A DNA stretch of 10,795 nt from an uncultured Clostridia bacterium (GTDB lineage Bacteria; Bacillota; Clostridia; Christensenellales; Borkfalkiaceae): positions 1-10,795 of the forward strand of contig CANREU010000043.1 of the NCBI GenBank assembly GCA_947629725.1, written 5' to 3'. The notes under the pieces were generated by a model, which ran no database searches, was not told the DNA's origin, and worked only from the letters and a program-made list of their open reading frames with translations. Shown here one piece after another: positions 1-5,726 of the stretch (within the stretch, counting starts at the first letter, position 1; every line of letters begins with the position of its first letter). Position numbers and translations under genes: made by a program.

Positions 1-580
1 GGGGGATCACCCGCTCCGAGCACTGCGTCTTCGTCGTGTCGAATATCTTCTTGTAGCGCCCGTTCTCCCAGCTGTCGTAACAGGATTTCGAGACCGTCGC
101 CGTCCCCCTCCGAAAGTCGATGTCCTCCCATGTGAGGGCGAGGAGCTCCCCGATCCGCAGCCCTGTGTAGAGGGAGAGGGCGATCCCGAAAAGATAGGAT
201 GGGTTGTGCCCGAGCACATACTGCTCGATCTTTTTCTGCTCCGTCTTGCTGAAACAGAGCACCTTCTTCTCCCGCGCCTTCGGGCGGACGATCGCGTCGG
301 CGTATTGCCTCTCCGCGATCCCGAGCGCGACCGCCTTTTTGAGGGAGGAGCGCAAAACGAACAGTACCCCGTTTACGGTGCTCGCCGCATACCCCCGCCC
401 TGCGAGGTCGGCGGAAAATTCCTGCAGCCGCACCGCCGTGAGCGCCGACAGCGGGCGCCCGCCGAGCGCGGGGATGAGGTGCTTCTCCGCCTCGCGGCGG
501 TATTTTGTGTACGTCCTCTCCTTTGTCGACGGCTTGACGTAAAATTCCAGCCACTCGTTCAACCATTCGCTGTACAGCAT
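1..580 (-). CDS. Tyrosine recombinase / phage-type integrase, N-terminal part (runs off left edge)
   Basis: I translated this frame by hand; 193 residues are visible and the C-terminus lies beyond position 1. Tyrosine recombinases cut and rejoin DNA at specific sites through a 3'-phosphotyrosine intermediate. Residues about 1-100 look like a SAM-like core-binding domain (STKERTYTKYRREAEKHLIP, then a helix pair with STVNGVLFVLRSSLKKA). No arm-binding domain precedes it. The catalytic domain begins near residue 107 and shows the signature TGLRIGELLALTWEDID with catalytic Arg142. A KTQCSERVIP strand follows, whose Lys184 fits the beta-hairpin lysine of the family. The His-x-x-Arg, second His and Tyr motifs would be outside the window. 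The ATG at 578-580 is preceded by AAAGGAG at 6-nt spacing. An intrinsic terminator separates it from the upstream glucosidase gene, so it should have its own promoter. It could belong to an integrative element, a prophage or a DNA-inversion switch; the sequence shown cannot tell which. Confidence 0.9.
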   Translation of the reverse strand, partial: MLYSEWLNEWLEFYVKPSTKERTYTKYRREAEKHLIPALGGRPLSALTAVRLQEFSADLAGRGYAASTVNGVLFVLRSSLKKAVALGIAERQYADAIVRPKAREKKVLCFSKTEQKKIEQYVLGHNPSYLFGIALSLYTGLRIGELLALTWEDIDFRRGTATVSKSCYDSWENGRYKKIFDTTKTQCSERVIP

Positions 581-654
581 ATCTTTCTCCTTTGCCTTGA
601 TTTTTGCGCCGAAGCGCATGGAATATAATACTTTTTCCCCTTGTTTTTTGCATG
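581..654 (-). promoter_or_regulatory. Leader and possible promoter of the integrase gene
   Basis: This short AT-rich stretch lies between the terminator and the integrase start. Read on the minus strand it contains TATTAT at 630-625, a good -10-like hexamer about 45 nt from the ATG, but no convincing -35 box at 16-18 nt. Between them is a compact hairpin, TGCGC-TTCG-GCGCA (605-618), with a UUCG-type tetraloop in the RNA, so the 5' leader may be structured. The ribosome site AAAGGAG follows at about 587-593. The promoter is inferred mainly from its position just after a terminator. Confidence 0.3.
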
Positions 655-685
655 AAAAAAACCGCCCGACTTTTTTGTCGGACGG
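655..685 (-). terminator. Intrinsic terminator after the GH1 glucosidase gene
   Basis: On the minus strand CCGTCCGAC, a loop of six A, and GTCGGGCGG form a 9-bp stem (one G-U wobble in RNA), followed at once by seven T (661-655). This is a textbook rho-independent terminator. It lies about 100 nt past the glucosidase stop codon and just before the integrase leader. On the plus strand the stem has a mismatch and no T tract, so it works in one direction. Confidence 0.88.
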
Positions 686-711
686 CTGCAAACGCAACGG
701 ATCGGGTTTTC

Positions 712-743
712 GGGCGGCTTTTATCTACGGGAGATACCCGCCC
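712..743 (-). other. Stem-loop in the 3' untranslated region of the glucosidase transcript
   Basis: GGGCGG at 712-717 pairs with CCGCCC at 738-743, and inside this TATCT (722-726) pairs with AGATA (732-736), giving a two-part stem with internal loops. It has no T tract, so it is not a terminator by itself. It sits between the glucosidase stop codon and the true terminator and could protect or process the mRNA 3' end. A smaller GCCC/GGGC hairpin lies still closer to the stop codon. Function is not known; only the pairing is seen. Confidence 0.35.
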
Positions 744-782
744 TGCCTGCGGTTTTCGGCCCGAAAGGGCATCTTCCGCCTC

Positions 783-2126
783 TTATTTCAAGGCCGCTTC
801 GCCGTTCGTTTCGGCGACTTTTTTGTAGAACTTCGCGCTCTCTTTGAGGGTGCGCTCCCCCGTCTCGTAGTCCACGTGCACGAGCCCGAACTTCTTGGAG
901 AACCCCTCCGCCCACTCGAAGTTGTCGAGAAGGGACCAATAGAAGTACCCCGCAACGTCCACGCCCTCCTCCGCAGCCCTGTGGAGAGCGCGGAGATAGC
1001 GCTTGATGAAGTCGATGCGGGAGTAGTCGAGGATCCTGCCCTCGAGGTCCTTCCACTCGGCGAGGGCGACGCCGTTCTCGGTGTAGACGACGGGGAGCCC
1101 GTAGCGCTCCCAAACGTACTTCGCGCCGTAGTAGAGGGCGTCGGGATGGACGGTCCAGCGCATGTCGGTGAGGGGGTCGGTGGGCGGCGGGGTGACGCGG
1201 GCAAACCCCTCCCCCTTCCGCACGATATAGTCTCCCGAATAGGTGTTGACGCCGTAGAAATCGAGCTTGCTCCTGATGATTTCCATGTCGCTTTCGGGGT
1301 ATGAGAAGCCGCACTCCCTCTGCCAAGCCGCGAACTCTTCGGGGTAGCGCCCGAAGAGAAGGGGGTCGGTGTAGTAGTTGACGGAGCCGAAGTCCCTGTG
1401 GCAGTTGAAAGTCTCCTGCTTTGCGAACGCATAGTCCTCCTCCTTTTCGGGAAGGAAGGGCCAAAACGCCTGCGCGGTGCCGATCTTGGCCCCGGGGACG
1501 AGCTTCCGCAAGACCTTCTCCGCCTTGCCGCACCCGAGGAGGACGTTGTGCGCGCACCTCATCACTTCGCCGTCCGAAAGTTTCAAAAACGGCGCATGTC
1601 TGCCCGCGGAATGCCCTTCGCCGAGGAACACCTGCGGCTCGTTGATGAGGATGAAATGGGAGCAATCCTTGCCGAAGAGCTTTCCGCACACCTCCGCGTA
1701 GGAGGCGAACCAATCGGAGCTTGCGGGGTTGAGCCAGCCGCCTTTTAAGTAGAGCTCGTAGGGATAGTCCCAATGGAAGAGGGTGATCCACGGCTCGATG
1801 TGCGCCCTTTTGAGTTCTTTCAGAAGTTCGGTGTAGAACCGCTTGCCGTCCGCCGAAATCTTTCCCGTGCCCGCGGGGATGAGACGCGCCCAGTTGACAG
1901 AAAAGCGGTACGCCTTGAGCCCGAGCTTTTTCATGATGGCGACGTCCTCTTTGAACCTGTGGTAGTGGTCGCACCCCACGTCCCCCGAGTGGCCGTTGAA
2001 GATGCGCCCCTCGGTGGCGGAACCGACGTCCCAGCCGTTCAAGCCCTTGTCCGCCTCATACGCGCCGCCCTCGATCTGATACGACGCGGTCGCCGTGCCC
2101 CATGCAAATCCCTCTTTGAATGCCAT
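783..2126 (-). CDS. bglA: Glycoside hydrolase family 1 beta-glucosidase
   Basis: This 447-residue protein has the usual length of a single-domain GH1 (beta/alpha)8 barrel. It should hydrolyse terminal beta-linked glucose or galactose from oligosaccharides or glycosides with retention. Visible signatures are the N-terminal FAWGTATASYQIEG (Gln17 in the sugar-binding site), HWD at 118-120, INEP with the acid/base Glu163, YTENG with the nucleophile Glu350, and SLLDNFEWAEGF at 398-409. The DNFEW form is typical of enzymes acting on unphosphorylated sugars; 6-phospho-beta-glucosidases usually have a Ser-rich segment there. No signal peptide is seen, so it is probably cytoplasmic and needs imported substrate, yet no transporter or PTS gene lies nearby. 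The ATG at 2126 has a perfect AGGAGG (2132-2137) at 5-nt spacing. It follows nadE after 72 nt containing a strong palindrome and ends in its own terminator region. The exact glycoside specificity is not predictable, and the symbol is by family only. Confidence 0.95.
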   Translation of the reverse strand: MAFKEGFAWGTATASYQIEGGAYEADKGLNGWDVGSATEGRIFNGHSGDVGCDHYHRFKEDVAIMKKLGLKAYRFSVNWARLIPAGTGKISADGKRFYTELLKELKRAHIEPWITLFHWDYPYELYLKGGWLNPASSDWFASYAEVCGKLFGKDCSHFILINEPQVFLGEGHSAGRHAPFLKLSDGEVMRCAHNVLLGCGKAEKVLRKLVPGAKIGTAQAFWPFLPEKEEDYAFAKQETFNCHRDFGSVNYYTDPLLFGRYPEEFAAWQRECGFSYPESDMEIIRSKLDFYGVNTYSGDYIVRKGEGFARVTPPPTDPLTDMRWTVHPDALYYGAKYVWERYGLPVVYTENGVALAEWKDLEGRILDYSRIDFIKRYLRALHRAAEEGVDVAGYFYWSLLDNFEWAEGFSKKFGLVHVDYETGERTLKESAKFYKKVAETNGEAALK

Positions 2127-2144
2127 ATCGTCCTCCTAAATCGT

Positions 2145-2175
2145 ACCCCATGTACGCAAAATTGCGACATGGGGT
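2145..2175. promoter_or_regulatory. Strong inverted repeat between nadE and the glucosidase gene
   Basis: ACCCCATGT (2145-2153) and ACATGGGGT (2167-2175) are exact inverted repeats, and between them CGCAA (2155-2159) pairs with TTGCG (2162-2166), leaving one bulged A. The whole is a nearly perfect 14-bp stem. It sits 7 nt upstream of the AGGAGG of the glucosidase gene and just downstream (minus strand) of an A/T-only run with a TATAAA-like hexamer (about 2182-2196). It could be an operator for a sugar-responsive repressor, an RNA hairpin controlling translation, or an intercistronic stem protecting the nadE mRNA. No T tract follows on the minus strand, so it is not a canonical terminator for nadE. 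Confidence 0.5.
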
Positions 2176-2198
2176 CGGAAATTTTTTATAAAAATCGC

Positions 2199-4115
2199 TT
2201 AAAGCTTTTCCGCCTCTTCGATCCAGAGCGCCGCCGAAGCGTCGGACGGCATGCGGAGATCGGCGCGCGGCGAGAGGGAGACGGAGCCCACCTTCACGCC
2301 GTCGGGCACGCAGTTGCGCTTGAACTGCTGGGAGAAGAACCGCCTGTAAAAATTCACGAGCCACTTCTTCAAGGTCGCCCTGTCGTACTTTCCCGCAAAG
2401 GCGCGTTCGGCAAGACAGAGGGTCTTGGCGGGGCCGTCGCCGCGGCGGAGGAAGTGATACAGATAGAAATCGTTGAGTTCGTAGGGGCCGATGAGGTCCT
2501 CCGTCTTCTGCGCGATCTCCCCTCCCTCGTCGGGCGGGAGGAGCTCGGGAGAAATTTCGGTGCCGAGCACGCTTTTGAGGACGATCTCCGCCCTGCCGCC
2601 GAGCCTCTCCGCTTCCGCCTCCACGAGGTATTTCACGAGCGTTTTGGGCACGGAACAGTTGACGGCGTACATGCTCATGTGGTCGCCGTTGTAGGTGCAC
2701 CAGCCGAGGGCGAGCTCCGAGAGGTCCCCCGTTCCGACGACGAGCCCGCCCGTCTCGTTGGCAAGGTCCATGAGGATCATCGTGCGGTAGCGCGCCTGCG
2801 CGTTCTCATACGCCGCGTTCCGCTCCTCGGGGTCGTGCCCGATGTCCTTGAAGTGCTTCAAAACGGTCTGCGAGATGGGGATCTGCCGCTGGGTGACGCC
2901 GAGCGCCTGCATGAGGGCGGTGGCGTTGTTCTTCGTTTTGAGGCTCGTGCCGAAGCCGGGCATGGAGAGGGCGAGGATGTCTTCGCGGGGCTTTCCGAGA
3001 AGGTCGAACGCGCGCACGGCGACGAGGAGCGCAAGGGTGGAATCGAGCCCGCCCGAGACGCCGATGACCGCCGTTTTCGACCCCGTGTGCTCGATTCTGC
3101 GCTTCAACGCCTGCGCCTGAATGTTCAGAATGAGGTCTGCCCGCTCCTTTCTCTCCCCCTCTCCGCGGGGAACGAAGGGGAGCGGATCGACGGTGCGGAG
3201 GGTGAGGTCCGCATCCGTTACGAAGTTTGCGGGGCACCAAATGTACTCCTTCTCCTCGGAGGGGAAGTTGCGGTAGGAGGTCTTGCGGCGGCGTTCGTTC
3301 AGAAGGAAGCCGACGTCGATCTCCGCCTCGCACACGCCCGTCCCGAAGGGGACGCTCTCCGCGAGACAGGCGCCGTTTTCGTAGATCATGTTGTTGCCCG
3401 CGAACACCGTGTCCGAGGCGCTCTCCCCCACGCCCGCGCCGCAGTAGACGTAGCCGCAAATGTTCTTCCCCGTCTGTGCGGCGAGGAGGGTGTGGCGGTA
3501 TTCCCGCTTGCCGATGAGCTCGTTGCTCGCCGAGAGGTTGACGACGACCGCCGCGCCGTGCTTGCAGTGCTCGGTACTCGGGGAAACGGGGACCCAAAAG
3601 TCCTCGCAGATCTCGCAGGCAATATAGATCTCGGGGTGTTTTTCGTCGTAGACGAGGACGCGGGAGGAGAGCGACGCGCTGCCGCTGCGGAGGCGGATGC
3701 AGCTGTCCGCATCCTCGCCGCCCGAGAAGTGCCGCCCCTCGTAAAACTCGTTGTGGTCGGGGAGGTAGCTCTTGGCGATGAGGGCAAGCACCCTGCCGCC
3801 GCTGATCGCCGCCGCGCAGTTGTAGAGCTTTTCGCGGTCCGCGACGGGCAGCCCGACGAAGACGAGCATGCACTTCCCCGCCGTGGCTTTGGCGACCGTT
3901 TCGAGCGCGTCGAGACAGCCCTCGAGGAGGGTGCGCTGCAGGAAGAGGTCTCCGCAGGTGTAGCCCGAGAGACAGAGCTCGGGGAAGACGAGAAGCTCGG
4001 TGCCCTTTTCCGCCTGCCGCTCGATGACCTCGACGATCTTTTTCGCATTGTACGCGGGATCGGCGACCTTCAGTTCGGGGCTCACCGCCGCCGCTTTGAG
4101 AAATTGATGTTTCAT
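2199..4115 (-). CDS. nadE: Glutamine-dependent NAD+ synthetase
   Basis: NadE makes NAD+ from nicotinic acid adenine dinucleotide, ATP and ammonia taken from glutamine, the last step of both the de novo and Preiss-Handler routes. The 638-residue length fits the two-domain bacterial form. Residues about 1-285 are a nitrilase-type glutaminase domain with its triad visible: Glu46 in FPELCLSGYTCGDLF, Lys115 in AKSYLPDHNEFYEG and Cys170 in CEICEDFW. Residues about 325-638 are the ATP pyrophosphatase synthetase domain with the PP-loop SGGLDS at 354-359 and later GTGDLSELALGWCTYNGDHM. All key residues are present. The ATG at 4115 is supported by the family-like start MKHQFLKAAAVSPELKVADP; the ribosome site is modest (AAAGGT). 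Upstream lies the 560-bp repeat-rich gap, so it probably starts its own transcription unit, though I see no clear promoter. The glucosidase gene follows in the same direction. Confidence 0.97.
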   Translation of the reverse strand: MKHQFLKAAAVSPELKVADPAYNAKKIVEVIERQAEKGTELLVFPELCLSGYTCGDLFLQRTLLEGCLDALETVAKATAGKCMLVFVGLPVADREKLYNCAAAISGGRVLALIAKSYLPDHNEFYEGRHFSGGEDADSCIRLRSGSASLSSRVLVYDEKHPEIYIACEICEDFWVPVSPSTEHCKHGAAVVVNLSASNELIGKREYRHTLLAAQTGKNICGYVYCGAGVGESASDTVFAGNNMIYENGACLAESVPFGTGVCEAEIDVGFLLNERRRKTSYRNFPSEEKEYIWCPANFVTDADLTLRTVDPLPFVPRGEGERKERADLILNIQAQALKRRIEHTGSKTAVIGVSGGLDSTLALLVAVRAFDLLGKPREDILALSMPGFGTSLKTKNNATALMQALGVTQRQIPISQTVLKHFKDIGHDPEERNAAYENAQARYRTMILMDLANETGGLVVGTGDLSELALGWCTYNGDHMSMYAVNCSVPKTLVKYLVEAEAERLGGRAEIVLKSVLGTEISPELLPPDEGGEIAQKTEDLIGPYELNDFYLYHFLRRGDGPAKTLCLAERAFAGKYDRATLKKWLVNFYRRFFSQQFKRNCVPDGVKVGSVSLSPRADLRMPSDASAALWIEEAEKL

Positions 4116-4140
4116 AGTTTACCTTTTTTACGGAAGGAAC

Positions 4141-4190
4141 GCGGGAGCGCCCCTTTCTCGGCGCCCCCTTGAGGGGGAGCTGTCATGGCT
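4141..4190. repeat. Dispersed-repeat-like element with CCCCCT/AGGGGG palindrome
   Basis: CCCCCTTGAGGGGG at 4164-4177 is a perfect 6-bp inverted repeat with a 2-nt spacer, embedded in GGCGCCCCCTTGAGGGGGAG and followed by CTGTCA. Its minus-strand translation, TAPPQGGAEKGA, is a peptide pattern I know from spurious ORFs in repeat-rich bacterial genomes. The outer limits of the element are a guess. It is about 25-50 bp upstream of the nadE start, so it is probably within the nadE leader or promoter region. Confidence 0.45.
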
Positions 4191-4291
4191 GCTCTTGCCG
4201 CGACTGCCCCGCCCGCACGCTGTGACCGCCATCGAAGGGCGGCACGAACGGTGTAGCCGTGAAGTAGACATGGCCTCATCAGAATAAGGAT

Positions 4292-4312
4292 ACCCTTCGA
4301 CAAGCTCAGGGT
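4292..4312. repeat. Short palindromic repeat of the CCCTTCGACAAGCTCAGGG type
   Basis: ACCCT…AGGGT flank a core that reads GAGCTTGTCGA on the minus strand. I recognise this sequence from intergenic repeats scattered through many unrelated bacterial assemblies, where it gives the spurious peptides TLSLSKG and HPELVEG. It is followed by GTGACG, as is common for this element. It probably belongs to a REP-like or miniature element family; no transposase for it is seen here. Confidence 0.6.
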
Positions 4313-4358
4313 GACGTATTTGATAGCGGGGCGGGAAAACGCGCTTTTCTGCCACCCC

Positions 4359-4466
4359 CTACGTGTTCCGAACTGCCCTACCACGTCGTTCCGAACTGTC
4401 CCTACTACGTCATTCCGAACTGCTCTACTACGTCATTCCGAACTGCTCTACTACGTCATTCCGAAC
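4359..4466. repeat. Tandem array, about five 19-24 bp units
   Basis: The unit CTACTACGTCATTCCGAACTGCT occurs exactly at 4402-4424 and 4425-4447. A third copy starts at 4448 and runs into the palindromic element at CCGAAC. Before the exact pair are two decayed copies, 4378-4401 (CTACCACGTCGTTCCGAAC…) and 4359-4377 (CTACGTGTTCCGAAC…). Similarity rises towards the palindrome, so the array seems to have grown by repeated duplication of the left end of that element. Confidence 0.85.
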
Positions 4467-4515
4467 GCATGTGAGGAATCTCGGTTTGAGATTTCTCGCT
4501 CCGCTCGAAATGACG
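4454..4515. repeat. 62-bp imperfect palindrome (REP/MITE-like element)
   Basis: The ends CGTCATT (4454-4460) and AATGACG (4509-4515) are inverted repeats. Inward, GAGGAATCTC and GAGATTTCTC can pair around a short GGTTT loop, so the whole could fold into a long hairpin on either strand. The same pattern (CATTCCGA…GAGGAATCTC…GAGATTTCTCGCTCCGCTCGAAATGACG) is one I know as a dispersed intergenic repeat in gut and environmental bacteria, often mistranslated as EESRFEISRSARNDG. No gene for its mobility is present in the window. Confidence 0.7.
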
Positions 4516-4609
4516 GAACAGAGTAAGGGATCGGAATGAGGATCGGCGTCCGCGCCCTTTGCTATCATCCGGCTCCCGCGCCCGTAACTATAAATACTGT
4601 GGAGGCTGA

Positions 4610-4647
4610 CCCCCTCCCCTACCCCCCCCCCTGACGCAGGGGGAGGG
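4610..4647 (-). repeat. G-rich tract after recA: hairpin and possible G-quadruplex
   Basis: On the minus strand, 31 nt past the recA stop codon, CCCTCCCCCTG is followed by CGT and CAGGGGG, a perfect 7-bp stem (4627-4643). The G run then extends to ten G (4631-4622), TA, GGGG, A and GGGGG (to 4610). Runs of 10, 4 and 5 G with loops of 1-2 nt fit an intramolecular G-quadruplex. There is no T tract, so this is not a canonical terminator, though such a structure could define the 3' end of the recA transcript. It may also be a dispersed repeat. Confidence 0.5.
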
Positions 4648-4677
4648 CAAGGGCGGGAGAATGTTGTGCGAAACCTT

Positions 4678-5700
4678 TTACTCCTCGCCGCCGGCGACTT
4701 CCGCGACGGAGGCGCCCTTCGCGGCGATGCGGATCTTCCCCTCGAGCTCTTTCGAGACCTCGGGGTTGTCCTTCAAAAACTGCCGCATGGCCTCTCTGCC
4801 GTTGGCGATCTTCGTGTCGTTATAACTGAACCAAGCGCCGCTCTTTTTGAGGATGTCGTATTGCAGGGCAAGGTCGATGATGCACCCCTCCTGCGAGACG
4901 CCCTCGCCGTAGAGGATGTCGAATTCCGCCTGCCGGAAGGGGGGCGCGAGCTTGTTCTTCACGACCTTCGCGCGGGTACGGTTGCCCGCCGCGTCGCCCG
5001 CGTTTTTGAGGGTGTCCGTCTTGCGGACGTCGATGCGGATGGAGGCGTAGAACTTCAAGGCCTTGCCGCCGGGGGTCACTTCGGGGTTGCCGAACATGAC
5101 GCCCACCTTCTCGCGGAGCTGGTTGATGAAGACGACGCACGTCTTGCTCTTGTTGACGATGGCGGTGAGTTTGCGGAGCGCCTGCGACATGAGGCGGGCC
5201 TGAAGCCCGACGTGGCTGTCCCCCATGTCCCCCTCGATCTCCGCCTTAGGCGTGAGTGCCGCGACGGAGTCGACGACGATGATGTCCACCGCCGAGGAGC
5301 GGACAAGGGAATCGACGATGTCGAGCGCCTGCTCGCCCGTGTCGGGCTGGGAGACGTAGAGCTCGTCGAGGTCCACCCCGAGGTGCTTGGCATACACGGG
5401 GTCGAGCGCGTGCTCCGCGTCGACAAATGCGGCGATGCCGCCCGCCTTCTGCGCCTCCGCGACCGCGTGGAGGGCGACCGTCGTCTTGCCCGACGATTCG
5501 GGGCCGTAGATCTCGATCATCCTGCCGCGGGGGAACCCGCCGATGCCGAGGGCGAGGTCGAGGGCGAGGCACCCCGAGGGGATGACCTCGATGTCCGTGT
5601 TGCCCGCGTTGCTTCCGAGCCGCATGATGGCGCCCTTGCCGTATGCCTTCTCGATTTGGGCGAGGACGGCGTCGAGTGCCTTTTTCTTTTCTTCGTTCAT
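4678..5700 (-). CDS. recA: Recombinase RecA
   Basis: RecA forms ATP-dependent filaments on single-stranded DNA, pairs and exchanges homologous strands, and triggers LexA-type self-cleavage in the SOS response. The 340-residue protein is of normal length and keeps the E. coli residue numbering: Walker A GPESSGKT (66-73), catalytic Glu96 in DAEHALD, Walker B IIVVDS (140-145), loop L1 around EIEGDMGDSHVGLQARL (154-170), Gln194 in FINQLREK, and loop L2 with GNPEVTPGGKALKFYAS. The C-terminus ends in a short acidic tail. I chose the ATG at 5700 because it matches the family start and has AAAGGAG 8 nt upstream; the frame stays open into cinA, but that extension is not RecA-like. Only 26 nt separate it from cinA, with no LexA-box-like palindrome, so it is probably expressed from upstream in the operon. 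Confidence 0.98.
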   Translation of the reverse strand: MNEEKKKALDAVLAQIEKAYGKGAIMRLGSNAGNTDIEVIPSGCLALDLALGIGGFPRGRMIEIYGPESSGKTTVALHAVAEAQKAGGIAAFVDAEHALDPVYAKHLGVDLDELYVSQPDTGEQALDIVDSLVRSSAVDIIVVDSVAALTPKAEIEGDMGDSHVGLQARLMSQALRKLTAIVNKSKTCVVFINQLREKVGVMFGNPEVTPGGKALKFYASIRIDVRKTDTLKNAGDAAGNRTRAKVVKNKLAPPFRQAEFDILYGEGVSQEGCIIDLALQYDILKKSGAWFSYNDTKIANGREAMRQFLKDNPEVSKELEGKIRIAAKGASVAEVAGGEE

Positions 5701-5726
5701 TCTGTTTGCTCCTTTGATTTTTCCCT

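Larger units (their letters stand above)
4116..4677. other. Gene-free, repeat-filled gap between recA and nadE
   Basis: No credible gene lies in these 562 bp. Short open frames on both strands translate to the low-complexity peptides that dispersed repeats typically give (for example TLSLSKG, PELVEG and CEESRFEISRSARNDG). Going from recA towards nadE it holds a G-rich tract, a 62-bp palindrome with tandem partial copies, a short ACCCT/AGGGT palindrome and a CCCCCT/AGGGGG element, each listed separately. Stretch 4178-4290 contains small hairpins (for example CCGCC/GGCGG near 4227-4243) but nothing I recognise. The gap must contain the end of the recA transcript and probably the nadE promoter; I could not identify either with confidence. 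Confidence 0.8.

Noticed and set aside
1773..4172. A 799-codon open frame on the plus strand, opposite nadE and the start of the glucosidase gene
   Set aside because: It runs antisense across two well-supported genes and their gap, has no family motif, and is the usual by-product of GC-rich third codon positions.
4112..4384. 90-codon and 75-codon minus-strand frames with TLSLSKG, PELVEG and TAPPQGG peptides
   Set aside because: They are made of dispersed repeat sequence; the 90-codon frame even runs into the nadE start.
4359..4466. CRISPR array
   Set aside because: The units are directly adjacent with no spacers and there are no cas genes.
4464..4477. CGAACGCATGTGAG, resembling a Gram-positive LexA box (CGAAC…GTTC type)
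   Set aside because: The right half lacks GTTC, it lies inside a palindromic repeat, and it is downstream of recA rather than in a promoter.
4311..4526. 71-codon plus-strand frame with CEESRFEISRSARNDG
   Set aside because: It is a translation of the tandem array and the palindromic repeat, not a gene.
4590..4600. TATTTATAGT on the minus strand as a possible nadE promoter
   Set aside because: There is no -35 box at a suitable distance and it is about 480 bp from the nadE start.
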